30,792 nt of DNA from a virus: the IMG/VR virus record IMGVR_UViG_3300033571_002405, positions 1-30,792 of that record; one strand, written 5' to 3'. The position numbers and the translations under genes are program-made. A model generated the notes under the pieces. The model was not told the origin of the DNA. It did no database searches and saw only the letters and a program-made list of their open reading frames with translations. This document shows positions 13,765 through 19,440 of this stretch, one piece after another. The number at the start of each line of letters is the position of its first letter. Within the stretch, counting starts at the first letter, position 1.

Positions 13765-13944
13765 TTAGAAATTATTTTCAACGTGCTGAATTAGAGCGGT
13801 CTTGGTGCGGAAGTACAGCGTTGTGCTGTTGGTCTTTAGTTCCTCGTTGTCAAGTAGCGCCCAAGATTTCAGGTAACGGGCAGGCCAAAAGGCGTGAACA
13901 GCGTAGAAGGTCTTGCCGTTGTGGGTGATGGTGTGTGCTTTCAT
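13765..13944 (-). CDS. Small hypothetical protein (59 aa)
   Basis: MKAHTITHNGKTFYAVHAFW, then PARYLKSWALLDNEELK and a short C-terminal helix. It is the gene immediately downstream of the last hammerhead ribozyme. Predicted self-cleavage at 13965/13964 would give it a 20-nt leader (5' end UUAACC, then an A-run). No family recognised. Confidence 0.6.
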   Translation of the reverse strand: MKAHTITHNGKTFYAVHAFWPARYLKSWALLDNEELKTNSTTLYFRTKTALIQHVENNF

Positions 13945-13958
13945 TCTTTAACTTTTTT

Positions 13959-14010
13959 GGTTAAGACCTGCCGGAGCAGGTTTCGGATATTGAACCCTCG
14001 TCAGTTAACC
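13959..14010 (-). ncRNA. Type I hammerhead ribozyme, copy 1
   Basis: Minus strand, 52 nt. Stem I GGTTAA/TTAACC closes the motif. The core CTGACGA fits CUGANGA; stem II GGGT/ATCC has a 5-nt loop; GAAA follows; stem III is CCTGC/GCAGG with a TCCG tetraloop; then the cleavage triplet GTC. Every invariant core base is present. The open helix is stem I, so this is type I. Cleavage is expected between 13965 and 13964. The TAA stop of the 57-aa gene lies within stem I (14007-14005). Confidence 0.93.
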
Positions 14011-14178
14011 TTTTAGCATTTCGTCCCTAATTTGCTCAAGTGCCCAAAGTTTATAGCGCCATAGCACTTCAGGACTGAATTTATCGGATGGGTAAGGGCT
14101 GTCCTGCAGGTTTGTTATCTCACGGATAACCGCTTCCTTCTTTGCTTCGTATTCCATTTTTTCTTTGTAGGTTTCCAT
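14005..14178 (-). CDS. Small hypothetical protein (57 aa)
   Basis: A charged helical protein: METYKEKMEYEAKKEAVIRE at the start, then SDKFSPEVLWRYKLWALEQI, ending MLKG. It lies between ribozyme copies 2 and 1: predicted cleavage upstream gives it a 28-nt leader, and its stop overlaps the next ribozyme. The ending Lys-Gly-stop is shared by all three ribozyme-linked genes because the shared GGTTAA stem supplies the last codons. No family recognised. Confidence 0.7.
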   Translation of the reverse strand: METYKEKMEYEAKKEAVIREITNLQDSPYPSDKFSPEVLWRYKLWALEQIRDEMLKG

Positions 14179-14200
14179 TTTGATAGTTTTTTTTAGTTTT

Positions 14201-14250
14201 GGTTAAGACCCCCGAAGGGGTTTCGGGTAATAAACCCTCGTCAGTTAACC
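14201..14250 (-). ncRNA. Type I hammerhead ribozyme, copy 2
   Basis: Minus strand, 50 nt. Stem I GGTTAA/TTAACC; core CTGACGA; stem II GGGT/ACCC with a 5-nt loop; GAAA; stem III CCCC/GGGG with a TTCG tetraloop; cleavage triplet GTC. Relative to copy 1, stem III has changed on both sides while keeping pairing. Cleavage is expected between 14207 and 14206. The TAA stop of the 85-aa gene lies in stem I (14247-14245). Confidence 0.94.
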
Positions 14251-14502
14251 TTTTTTACCCAAGAAAGCAAGTTGTGGAATGTCAGTAAAGTCATAACTAT
14301 CATATCCGATAAGTTCAGCAATTACATCATCCGTTACATCTCGCTCATTGTTGAAAATCCTACCATTAAAAACTACTGGCTTTCTTTGTTCGTTAAAATA
14401 AGAAACGCAATAGTTTCTTTGGGTTGCAATAATGCAATCTCCTTTAACTGAATAACCCGTTGAGGTTCTCAAGTCCATCGGTCTAAATGATGAATGTGCC
14501 AT
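14245..14502 (-). CDS. Hypothetical protein (85 aa)
   Basis: MAHSSFRPMDLRTSTGYSVK, then strands (DCIIATQRNYCVSYFNEQRK, PVVFNGRIFNN) and an acidic end reaching LAFLGKKG. It is flanked by ribozyme copies 3 and 2. Predicted cleavage at 14532/14531 leaves a 29-nt leader with CAGAAAAA before the ATG. The beta-rich layout, with Cys/Tyr-rich strands, matches no family I know. Confidence 0.65.
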   Translation of the reverse strand: MAHSSFRPMDLRTSTGYSVKGDCIIATQRNYCVSYFNEQRKPVVFNGRIFNNERDVTDDVIAELIGYDSYDFTDIPQLAFLGKKG

Positions 14503-14525
14503 TTTTTCTGAATTTTAGTGTTTTT

Positions 14526-14577
14526 GGTTAAGACGGGCTTTCGCCCGTTTCGTCCAATTAGGACTCATCAGTTAACC
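14526..14577 (-). ncRNA. Type I hammerhead ribozyme, copy 3 (canonical core)
   Basis: Minus strand, 52 nt. Stem I GGTTAA/TTAACC; core CTGATGA; stem II GTCC/GGAC with a 5-nt loop; GAAA; stem III CGGGC/GCCCG with a GAAA tetraloop; cleavage triplet GTC. The core matches the textbook hammerhead exactly. Stem II differs from copies 1 and 2 on both strands yet still pairs. Cleavage is expected between 14532 and 14531. The TAA stop of the 87-aa gene lies in stem I (14574-14572). Confidence 0.96.
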
Positions 14578-14835
14578 TTTGGTGAACTTTTCAACAGCCT
14601 GCTCAATCTTCCAAGCGGAACGCCAAGCGGTTCGGACTCCTGCGCCTTGTGAACGTCCTGTGTTTTGTGAGTAACGCTCGGTGAACAGCGTGTAATCTAC
14701 TGCATCACGGAACCAGTACCAAACGTACTTGTTTTTCCATTCGATGCCGCCATACTGCACACCGAACTCATCGGTCATCAGTCCAAAGTTCATTCCCTTT
14801 GCGGTGGCGTAGTTCTGAAGGTCTTGAATTTTCAT
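14572..14835 (-). CDS. Hypothetical protein, first gene of the early operon (87 aa)
   Basis: MKIQDLQNYATAKGMNFGLM, then aromatic-rich sequence (WKNKYVWYWFRDAVDYTLF) and RTAWRSAWKIEQAVEKF, ending TKG. An in-frame ATG at 14877 lies only 3 nt from the -7 promoter box, upstream of or at the expected transcription start, so ATG 14835 (after ACTAAAACAAAACACGCT) is the more credible start; the longer form would be 101 aa. Ribozyme copy 3 begins in its last codons. No family recognised. Confidence 0.65.
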   Translation of the reverse strand: MKIQDLQNYATAKGMNFGLMTDEFGVQYGGIEWKNKYVWYWFRDAVDYTLFTERYSQNTGRSQGAGVRTAWRSAWKIEQAVEKFTKG

Positions 14836-14879
14836 AGCGTGTTTTGTTTTAGTGGGTTTGTTGTTGTTATTTGACATTG

Positions 14880-14911
14880 CAAATGTAGTGTTGTGGAAAT
14901 CAAACTTCCAA
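14880..14911 (-). promoter_or_regulatory. Main leftward early promoter
   Basis: On the minus strand TTTGG (TTG at 14911-14909) is followed after 21 nt by TACATTTG (14887-14880), an exact Bacteroidota-type match. It is the first promoter left of the divergent gap. Transcription would begin near 14874 and enter the 87-aa gene and the three-ribozyme block. Confidence 0.7.
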
Positions 14912-15101
14912 ATTTGATATGAAATTTAGAATCATTCTAAATAATACTTCCTCATTTTCAGCAAGTTAGGGTTTCCTCGCACGCACGCATACACGCATAG
15001 CGCACCCGCTGTCCCGTATAGAAATTAGGGCAGGCGTAGCATACTGATTGCAAGTTAATAGCAGGGCGATAACGGGGGTAGTGTTAGGTGCTGTGAACGC
15101 A

Positions 15102-15131
15102 GGGGAAAAGGGGTAGGAAAAGGGGAAGGGG
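15102..15131 (+). other. Potential G-quadruplex
   Basis: Four GGGG runs (15102-15105, 15110-15113, 15122-15125, 15128-15131) with loops of 4, 8 and 2 nt on the plus strand. The spacing allows a four-layer intramolecular quadruplex. A further G-run lies just upstream (15074-15078). Confidence 0.55.
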
Positions 15132-15577
15132 ATTGTCCCTCTCCTCCTCCTCCAAAAAACCAACACCAACTTAAAGCATTACTTCAACTAACTCTCCTAA
15201 CGAGCATATCAAAAACGCAAAAAACCACACGCATTTTGACGCTGTTCAAGGGGGGTTGGGTTCAGAATTTCGTTTCGGTGTTGTGGACCGAGCGTGTGAA
15301 ATATATATATTATCCCCTGGGTGTTTATTTCTCACCAGAATTAATCACGGAGCATTCGCTCCTGCCACCCTACTTTGAACTCTGCCCATTAAATCACCAG
15401 GTTATGCCCCCCCCCCTCATATGTTCCACAATTTGTACCTAAGTTGGTATATGAATCTGTCGACTTCTGGGAAGTAATTCGGGTATTCCTAGAATTGAGT
15501 AGGTAAATCTGACATAAAGCAGATCTCAGGGCGGAGTATACAGCATCCCCATAACCTCCTTAGTAGTATCGTCAGTA

Positions 15578-15610
15578 TCGCTTGGCTAGGGGGCTTGGGG
15601 GCCCCTGCGC
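15578..15610. repeat. Second copy of the 6.5-kb hairpin sequence
   Basis: TCGCTTGGCTAGGGGGCTT then GGGGGCCCCTGCGC; the first part matches 6523-6542 apart from one G. AGGGG/CCCCT can pair. The presence of both copies in otherwise noncoding gaps suggests a shared function. Confidence 0.6.
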
Positions 15611-15746
15611 TGTGCTCTATGCGTGTTTGCAGTGCGATGCAACTGTTAAGCGGGGAAGCGTGTGGACGTGTTCGGCATCTTACTTACGTCCTATGACGCT
15701 GCTAAGTTACAAGCTAGATTACAAAGAGTCAAATGTATTTTTTTTG

Positions 15747-15754
15747 TATATTTG
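15747..15754 (+). promoter_or_regulatory. Rightward promoter -7 box upstream of HNH gene
   Basis: TATATTTG, 25 nt before the ATG at 15779, after a T8 run. The extended context GTATATTTGCA recurs before the lysis-side gene at 25542, and GTATATTTG also before the small-gene operon at 16573. No TTG at -33. Confidence 0.55.
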
Positions 15755-15778
15755 CAATGAACCATTAAACAAATCAAT

Positions 15779-16522
15779 ATGGAACTCTATCACATCAACC
15801 ACCCACAACTGGAGAACAGATTCGTAATCAACGGGAACAAGACAGAAGTTTACTGCTATAGGGATAGGGCTGGTCTTCTTATATCACCAAGAAAGGTGCC
15901 AGCTGATGGTAAGTCTATGACTATTACCTACAATAAGAAGAGGGTAACTTTCAATATGAGTAAACTAGAGGTAGACTATAGTAATAAATTTGACTACGGA
16001 AAGGTTGACGGACACTTTGACAAGATGCCACATTGCGATTGGTATGCTGTACAGCAATGGCTAAAAGAGAATGACGCAATGCAGCTTCCTTTCCCTTTTA
16101 ACAGGTACGCTGTATCCAAGAAAGGTGTCGTGTACAAAATACTTACTAAGTACGGGTTGTTGCAACCAAAGAGTCTGTTGAGTAGTAAGAACTTGGAAGG
16201 ATATCACCAAGTTGCCTTAAGCGGAACTGGTAATGTCCGTAAATATGTACTTTTACATAGACTTGTCGCATACACATTCCTGGGTCTGGAGTGGAACTCT
16301 AAGCTTGATGTAGATCATATCGATATGAATAAAGACAACAACAGCCTAGAGAACGTTAGAGCCTGTACACGTACTGAGAACCTAAAGTACTTCCGAGAGC
16401 GTGTAGTTAAGTCTTACTTCAAGAACGCTAGAGACATTTCAAAGACTGCAAGAGCTATGAATATGACAAAGCACAAGGTCATTGAAAGCCTTAAGTACGA
16501 AGGGGTGCTTCCTCGCTCATAG
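15779..16522 (+). CDS. HNH homing-type endonuclease with NUMOD4-like domain
   Basis: A 247-residue protein. FNRYAVSKKGVVYKI (about 107-121) fits the NUMOD4 DNA-binding motif. The HNH_3-type nuclease follows: LLHRLVAYTFLG (His160), LDVDHIDMNKDNNSLENVR (Asp179-His180, Asn187). The last 40 residues (DISKTARAMNMTKHKVIESL) look like a helix-turn-helix. The N-terminal ~100 residues are unrecognised and unusual for the family. It cuts DNA at a specific site; such genes are common free-standing mobile endonucleases in phages. It is the first gene of the right arm and has its own -7 box. Confidence 0.88.
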   Translation: MELYHINHPQLENRFVINGNKTEVYCYRDRAGLLISPRKVPADGKSMTITYNKKRVTFNMSKLEVDYSNKFDYGKVDGHFDKMPHCDWYAVQQWLKENDAMQLPFPFNRYAVSKKGVVYKILTKYGLLQPKSLLSSKNLEGYHQVALSGTGNVRKYVLLHRLVAYTFLGLEWNSKLDVDHIDMNKDNNSLENVRACTRTENLKYFRERVVKSYFKNARDISKTARAMNMTKHKVIESLKYEGVLPRS

Positions 16523-16546
16523 TCCCTTACAAGTCTCAAAAGTATG

Positions 16547-16554
16547 TATATTTG
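16547..16554 (+). promoter_or_regulatory. Promoter -7 box of the small basic protein operon
   Basis: TATATTTG in the 50-nt gap after the HNH gene, 19 nt before the ATG at 16573. Shares the extended GTATATTTG context with other right-arm promoters. No clean TTG at -33. Confidence 0.6.
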
Positions 16555-16572
16555 TATCTCTAAAGACAAGTT

Positions 16573-16731
16573 ATGAAGACGAACAAGAAGATGTATATGG
16601 GTGGCGGGATGGCACCTAAATACGGTATGGGTGGTATGATGAAGAAATACCTCACAGGTGGTCAGATTAAACTGGACAAGGACCAGGATGGTAAGATCAC
16701 GGGTAAGGACTTTAAAATGATGAAGAAATGA
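16573..16731 (+). CDS. EF-hand-containing Gly/Met-rich miniprotein (52 aa)
   Basis: The first 30 residues are Met/Gly/Lys-rich (MYMGGGMAPKYGMGGMM). The C-terminal part contains a complete EF-hand loop at 35-46: DKDQDGKITGKD, followed by FKMMKK, with acidic ligands at loop positions 1, 3, 5 and 12 and the usual Gly6 and Ile8. It should bind calcium if the loop folds, although only one EF-hand is present and flanking helices are short. Its stop overlaps the next gene by 4 nt. Small proteins of this shape recur in phage late regions; I infer a minor virion or assembly role. Confidence 0.7.
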   Translation: MKTNKKMYMGGGMAPKYGMGGMMKKYLTGGQIKLDKDQDGKITGKDFKMMKK

Positions 16732-16901
16732 GAATCAAGAAGTACAACGAAGGAGGCTATATGGAGTCTGGCCGTATGGTAGAAGTAAAGGCTATGAGCC
16801 TGGATGAGGCTGTCAAGCAAGTGATGGCTGCAGTTAAGGTAAGCAAAGAACAGCCTACCCACTACAAGATCAAAGCCTGCTACTACTCTGAGGAGGAATG
16901 A
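16728..16901 (+). CDS. Small hypothetical protein (57 aa)
   Basis: MRIKKYNEGGYMESGRMVEV, then a helix (SLDEAVKQVMAAVKVSKEQ) and HYKIKACYYSEEE. The KKYNEGGY opening resembles the Gly-rich part of the preceding protein. It has 4-nt overlaps with both neighbours, which supports translation. No family recognised. Confidence 0.65.
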   Translation: MRIKKYNEGGYMESGRMVEVKAMSLDEAVKQVMAAVKVSKEQPTHYKIKACYYSEEE

Positions 16902-17065
16902 AGATCACCAAGAAGAATAACAAGATGATGGTAACGGCACCGGAAGGATACCACTGGATGTCCGAGAAGGGCCGTTACTTCCTAATGAAGCACGAGGGTA
17001 AGTTCGTCCCACACGAGGGAGCTAGCCTAGAGGCATCGTTCAGGATCAAAGAGAAGCACCAATGA
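16898..17065 (+). CDS. Small basic hypothetical protein (55 aa)
   Basis: MKITKKNNKMMVTAPEGYHW, then MSEKGRYFLMKHEGKFVPHE. Lys-rich with Gly turns and probable beta strands. Overlaps both neighbours as ATGA. No family recognised; the alternation of HW/GR/HEG resembles a short beta-hairpin protein. Confidence 0.65.
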   Translation: MKITKKNNKMMVTAPEGYHWMSEKGRYFLMKHEGKFVPHEGASLEASFRIKEKHQ

Positions 17066-17445
17066 AGGCAGTAAAGTCTAAGCCATCTTTATGGAAGAGT
17101 ATCGTCTCCAGCGTTAAGTCTGGCGGCAAGGGTGGAGACCCAGGGGAGTGGAGCGCAAGAAAGGCTCAGCTCGCTGTTGCCAGGTACAAGAAAGCAGGTG
17201 GTGGCTACAAGGGACCTAAGAAGGAAACTAGTCTGTCCAAGTGGACAAAGCAGGACTGGACCACATCCGATGGTAAGCCATCAGAGGGAAAGAAGAGATA
17301 TCTTCCAAGAGCTGCGTGGGCTAGCCTCAGCAGTGGAGAGAAGGCTGCGACCAACCGTGCCAAGTCCCAAGGCAACGCCCAGGGCAAGCAGTTCGTTGCA
17401 CAGCCAAAGAGTATCGCAAGTAAGGTAGTTAAGTTTAGAAAGTAA
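17062..17445 (+). CDS. DUF5872-like basic protein (127 aa)
   Basis: A Lys/Gly/Ser-rich protein matching the DUF5872 pattern: LWKSIVSSVKSGGKGGDPG, EWSARKAQLAVARYKKAGGG, SLSKWTKQDWTTSDGKPS, RYLPRAAWASLSSGEKAATN and GKQFVAQPKSIA. The family occurs in phages and large DNA viruses; its role is unknown. High positive charge suggests DNA or RNA binding, possibly packaged with the genome. It shares one base with the start of the next gene (TAATG). Confidence 0.75.
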   Translation: MKAVKSKPSLWKSIVSSVKSGGKGGDPGEWSARKAQLAVARYKKAGGGYKGPKKETSLSKWTKQDWTTSDGKPSEGKKRYLPRAAWASLSSGEKAATNRAKSQGNAQGKQFVAQPKSIASKVVKFRK

Positions 17446-17672
17446 TGAAAGTAAGCAAGACCTCCAAGTACTACAAGGAGAACCCAGAAGCTGCGGAGAA
17501 GCGCAGAGAGTACCAGCGTGAGTATAACAAGTCAGAGGAGCGTAAGAAGTACAGAGCGTTCCTGAATAAGATGAATAGAAAGGCAGGTACCTACGGCAAT
17601 GGTGACGGTTTAGACTACGACCACGATGAGGCTAAGTTTATATCTGCGAAGAGGAACCGGAGTAAGAAGTAG
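17445..17672 (+). CDS. Conserved small basic phage protein (75 aa)
   Basis: MKVSKTSKYYKENPEAAEKR, EYQREYNKSEERKKYRAFL, then NKMNRKAGTYGNGDGLDYDHDEA. The arrangement of a Lys/Arg-rich helix followed by N(R)KxGTYGNGDGxDxxH is one I recognise from proteins beside structural genes in other tailed phages, with no known function. The His/Asp cluster could bind metal. The gene ends 2 nt before the stop of the opposing minus-strand gene. Confidence 0.65.
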   Translation: MKVSKTSKYYKENPEAAEKRREYQREYNKSEERKKYRAFLNKMNRKAGTYGNGDGLDYDHDEAKFISAKRNRSKK

Positions 17673-17673
17673 G

Positions 17674-18159
17674 CTATCTCTGTGGGTCTACAATCTGCCC
17701 ACCTATCAGCCAGTACTTCTTCCTCTTGATGGCAGCCTTGCCCTCCAGCTTCTTATAGAAGTCCTGTACGTGTAACTTACCCTTCTGAGTCAAGGAGTAC
17801 CGATTGCTGTATACCTCATTCTCGATGTTACGCATAGCCAGCTGCTCCATAGTGATGCCCTCCTTGCTCCTGCTGTACATAATGTCTATAAGACCGTATG
17901 CACGTATGGTAGGCAGGACCTTTCCACGTATATAGCTCTCAGAGAACCCAGAACGCTTAGATGCGTAGGGAATAGTGAAGAACTCGTACTCATAGGCCCA
18001 CAACATAAAGGCTATGTGGGCAAAGGACAGCTTTCGATCATCACGGTAGTCACCAACAGCCGATGCAAGGTTACTGCAGTAGCTCACTCCAATCTTCTCA
18101 GGGTCTGCCTTAGAGAACTCTCGGAACTTCTTGGAAGGGTGTTTACGAAAACGCTTCAT
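17674..18159 (-). CDS. Putative winged-helix DNA-binding protein (161 aa)
   Basis: The only minus-strand gene in the right arm. Residues about 45-110 (LSFAHIAFMLWAYEYEFFTI, then YASKRSGFSESYIRGKVLPT) suggest a helix-turn-helix; RYSLTQKGKLHVQDFYKKLE near 128-147 resembles the wing and closing helix of MarR-like winged-helix proteins. It could regulate the divergent virion gene, whose promoter overlaps its own. ATG 18159 is chosen because the -7 box at 18181-18188 predicts transcription from about 18174; ATG 18171 is possible and would be nearly leaderless. Family assignment is tentative. Confidence 0.6.
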   Translation of the reverse strand: MKRFRKHPSKKFREFSKADPEKIGVSYCSNLASAVGDYRDDRKLSFAHIAFMLWAYEYEFFTIPYASKRSGFSESYIRGKVLPTIRAYGLIDIMYSRSKEGITMEQLAMRNIENEVYSNRYSLTQKGKLHVQDFYKKLEGKAAIKRKKYWLIGGQIVDPQR

Positions 18160-18170
18160 ACTTAATTTCA

Positions 18171-18178
18171 TATATTTG
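18171..18178 (+). promoter_or_regulatory. Promoter -7 box of the fibre-like virion gene
   Basis: TATATTTG, 17 nt before the ATG at 18196. It overlaps the 5' end of the divergent winged-helix-like gene, so the two transcription units share control DNA. Confidence 0.55.
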
Positions 18179-18180
18179 TA

Positions 18181-18188
18181 CAAAAATA
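18181..18188 (-). promoter_or_regulatory. Divergent -7 box for the winged-helix-like gene
   Basis: The minus strand reads TATTTTTG, an exact TAnnTTTG match, 3 nt from the plus-strand box. The two cannot easily be occupied at once. Confidence 0.45.
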
Positions 18189-18195
18189 CGAGATA

Positions 18196-19431
18196 ATGGC
18201 GAGCTTAACTTCAGTAAGGGTAAAAGACGGCTACACGAAGCTGTTGAAGACAGAGACATCTACCCTGTCATCTACCAGGCAGACAATCGAGGACGGACTT
18301 GGAAACGACTCCGCACTAAAGCTTGGTACAACCTCCATCGAGGTGAATGGTGACCAGTATTTTACCACAGCCCCATCTGTAGATAACGCAGAGCTTACTG
18401 GAATCTTTATTGACGGGACCAATAAACTCGTCACTAGAGAGCTTGGAGCTAACGCATTTTCTTCCAACGCTATCTTTACGGCCGCATCTCCAATCAACTA
18501 CACAGCTAACGTAGTAAGTTTGCTGTCTACTGGTGTTCTGTCGCAGCTAGCCTTTGACGAGATCAGCCAGAACGATGGCCTTCTTATCTACGATACCTCT
18601 GCCACGCAATACAAGGGCATCTCTATCGAGACACTACGCCAGTACTTCTCTGATGATCCCGTATTTACTGCAGTAACGCCTATCCTATACGACTCACTGA
18701 CCGGAACCTTCTCACTAGAGGGTATGAATAACTGGTCTGGTGGTGCGCTTGATCTCGACAACAACCCATATATCGGGTTGTATACAGATTCAACTGCTGA
18801 GTTTGGATACACTACCATCGCAGACCTTACAGCCCACATCGCAGATGAGGTGTCAACTCCTCCCGGTGGAGCTCAGGGCAACATCCAGTTCAATAATGCT
18901 GGAGTATTTGGAGGAAGTACAGACTTCTCACTGAGTGGAAACGCAGGAGCTCGCACCGTAAGATTCTCTGGTATCACAAGTGCCGTAAAAGAATCCTCTT
19001 CCTACTCTGCGACTATCTACAAGACAGCAGGTTCGCAGAACTTTAGCGGAGAGGCAGAGGTACAGAATATAGCCCTTTCATTTGGATCTGCAACTGGAGC
19101 TGGTATCCAGACAATGATCACCATTAACAACGCATCTGCATTCTATAAGGGCGCAATTATCGAGTATGTACTGTATAACGATTCAAATTCAAAGTTTAGA
19201 ATTGGAAGAGTTTCAACTTTCTTTGACGGAGTAGGTTTTGTAGCCTTACCAGGTGTAGATGATATCTATTATTCTCAGGGTGCTGGATGGAACCAACCAG
19301 CTGGCAGTGGTGGTTTTTCATTTAGATGGTATTCAAACGGAGCAGGTATAGTCAATTTTACCATCAACAATACATCTGGAGAAACAGCACATTTCAGAGC
19401 AGACGTTAAGCTAATTGCATCATACGTTTAA
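18196..19431 (+). CDS. Fibre-like virion protein (411 aa)
   Basis: Low-complexity, Ser/Thr/Gly/Asn-rich sequence typical of phage fibres and head decorations. The N-terminus (SVRVKDGYTKLLKTETS) may attach to the particle. Two similar segments near residues 95 and 157 (FTAASPINYTANVVSL and FTAVTPILYDSLTGTFSL) suggest repeats. GAQGNIQFNNAGVFGGSTDF (about 225-244) is a motif common in fibre-like proteins. The last ~140 residues look like a beta-sandwich. It sits ahead of the co-chaperonin and terminase genes. Host-surface contact is inferred; there is no enzymatic motif. Confidence 0.7.
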   Translation: MASLTSVRVKDGYTKLLKTETSTLSSTRQTIEDGLGNDSALKLGTTSIEVNGDQYFTTAPSVDNAELTGIFIDGTNKLVTRELGANAFSSNAIFTAASPINYTANVVSLLSTGVLSQLAFDEISQNDGLLIYDTSATQYKGISIETLRQYFSDDPVFTAVTPILYDSLTGTFSLEGMNNWSGGALDLDNNPYIGLYTDSTAEFGYTTIADLTAHIADEVSTPPGGAQGNIQFNNAGVFGGSTDFSLSGNAGARTVRFSGITSAVKESSSYSATIYKTAGSQNFSGEAEVQNIALSFGSATGAGIQTMITINNASAFYKGAIIEYVLYNDSNSKFRIGRVSTFFDGVGFVALPGVDDIYYSQGAGWNQPAGSGGFSFRWYSNGAGIVNFTINNTSGETAHFRADVKLIASYV

Positions 19432-19440
19432 TACATCAAT

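Larger units (their letters stand above)
14912..15746. other. Noncoding divergent region between early and late arms
   Basis: About 835 bp with no credible gene; the ORFs of 67-81 codons here have compositional, low-complexity translations and no neighbours in register. Contents from left: an ACGCA-rich stretch (14978-15003), the G-run cluster at 15102-15131, an (AT)-run near 15301-15310, a C10 tract (15407-15416), the hairpin shared with 6523-6560 (15578-15610), and an inverted repeat GGACGT/ACGTCC (about 15663-15690). The location between divergent arms suggests an origin or regulatory locus. This is inference; no iteron array of recognised type is seen. Confidence 0.6.

Noticed and set aside
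13959-14577. The GC-rich hairpins between the first early genes as rho-independent terminators.
   Set aside because: No U-run follows any of them, the downstream sequence is A-rich, and the flanking bases match the full hammerhead core.
14978-15003. ACGCA-rich stretch as an origin iteron array.
   Set aside because: Copies are too short and irregular to support a binding-site array; kept only as a compositional note.
14966-15169. A 67-codon minus-strand ORF rich in Arg, Thr and Pro.
   Set aside because: Its translation merely reflects the G/C-rich runs in the central gap; no leader, no family and it lies beyond the first early promoter.
15236-15827. Plus-strand ORFs at 15236-15442 and 15582-15827.
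   Set aside because: Low-complexity translations crossing homopolymers and the repeated hairpin; the second runs into the HNH gene in another frame.
18649-18660. CTGATGA on the plus strand as a further hammerhead core.
   Set aside because: No GAAA or pairing stems follow and it lies inside a coding gene.
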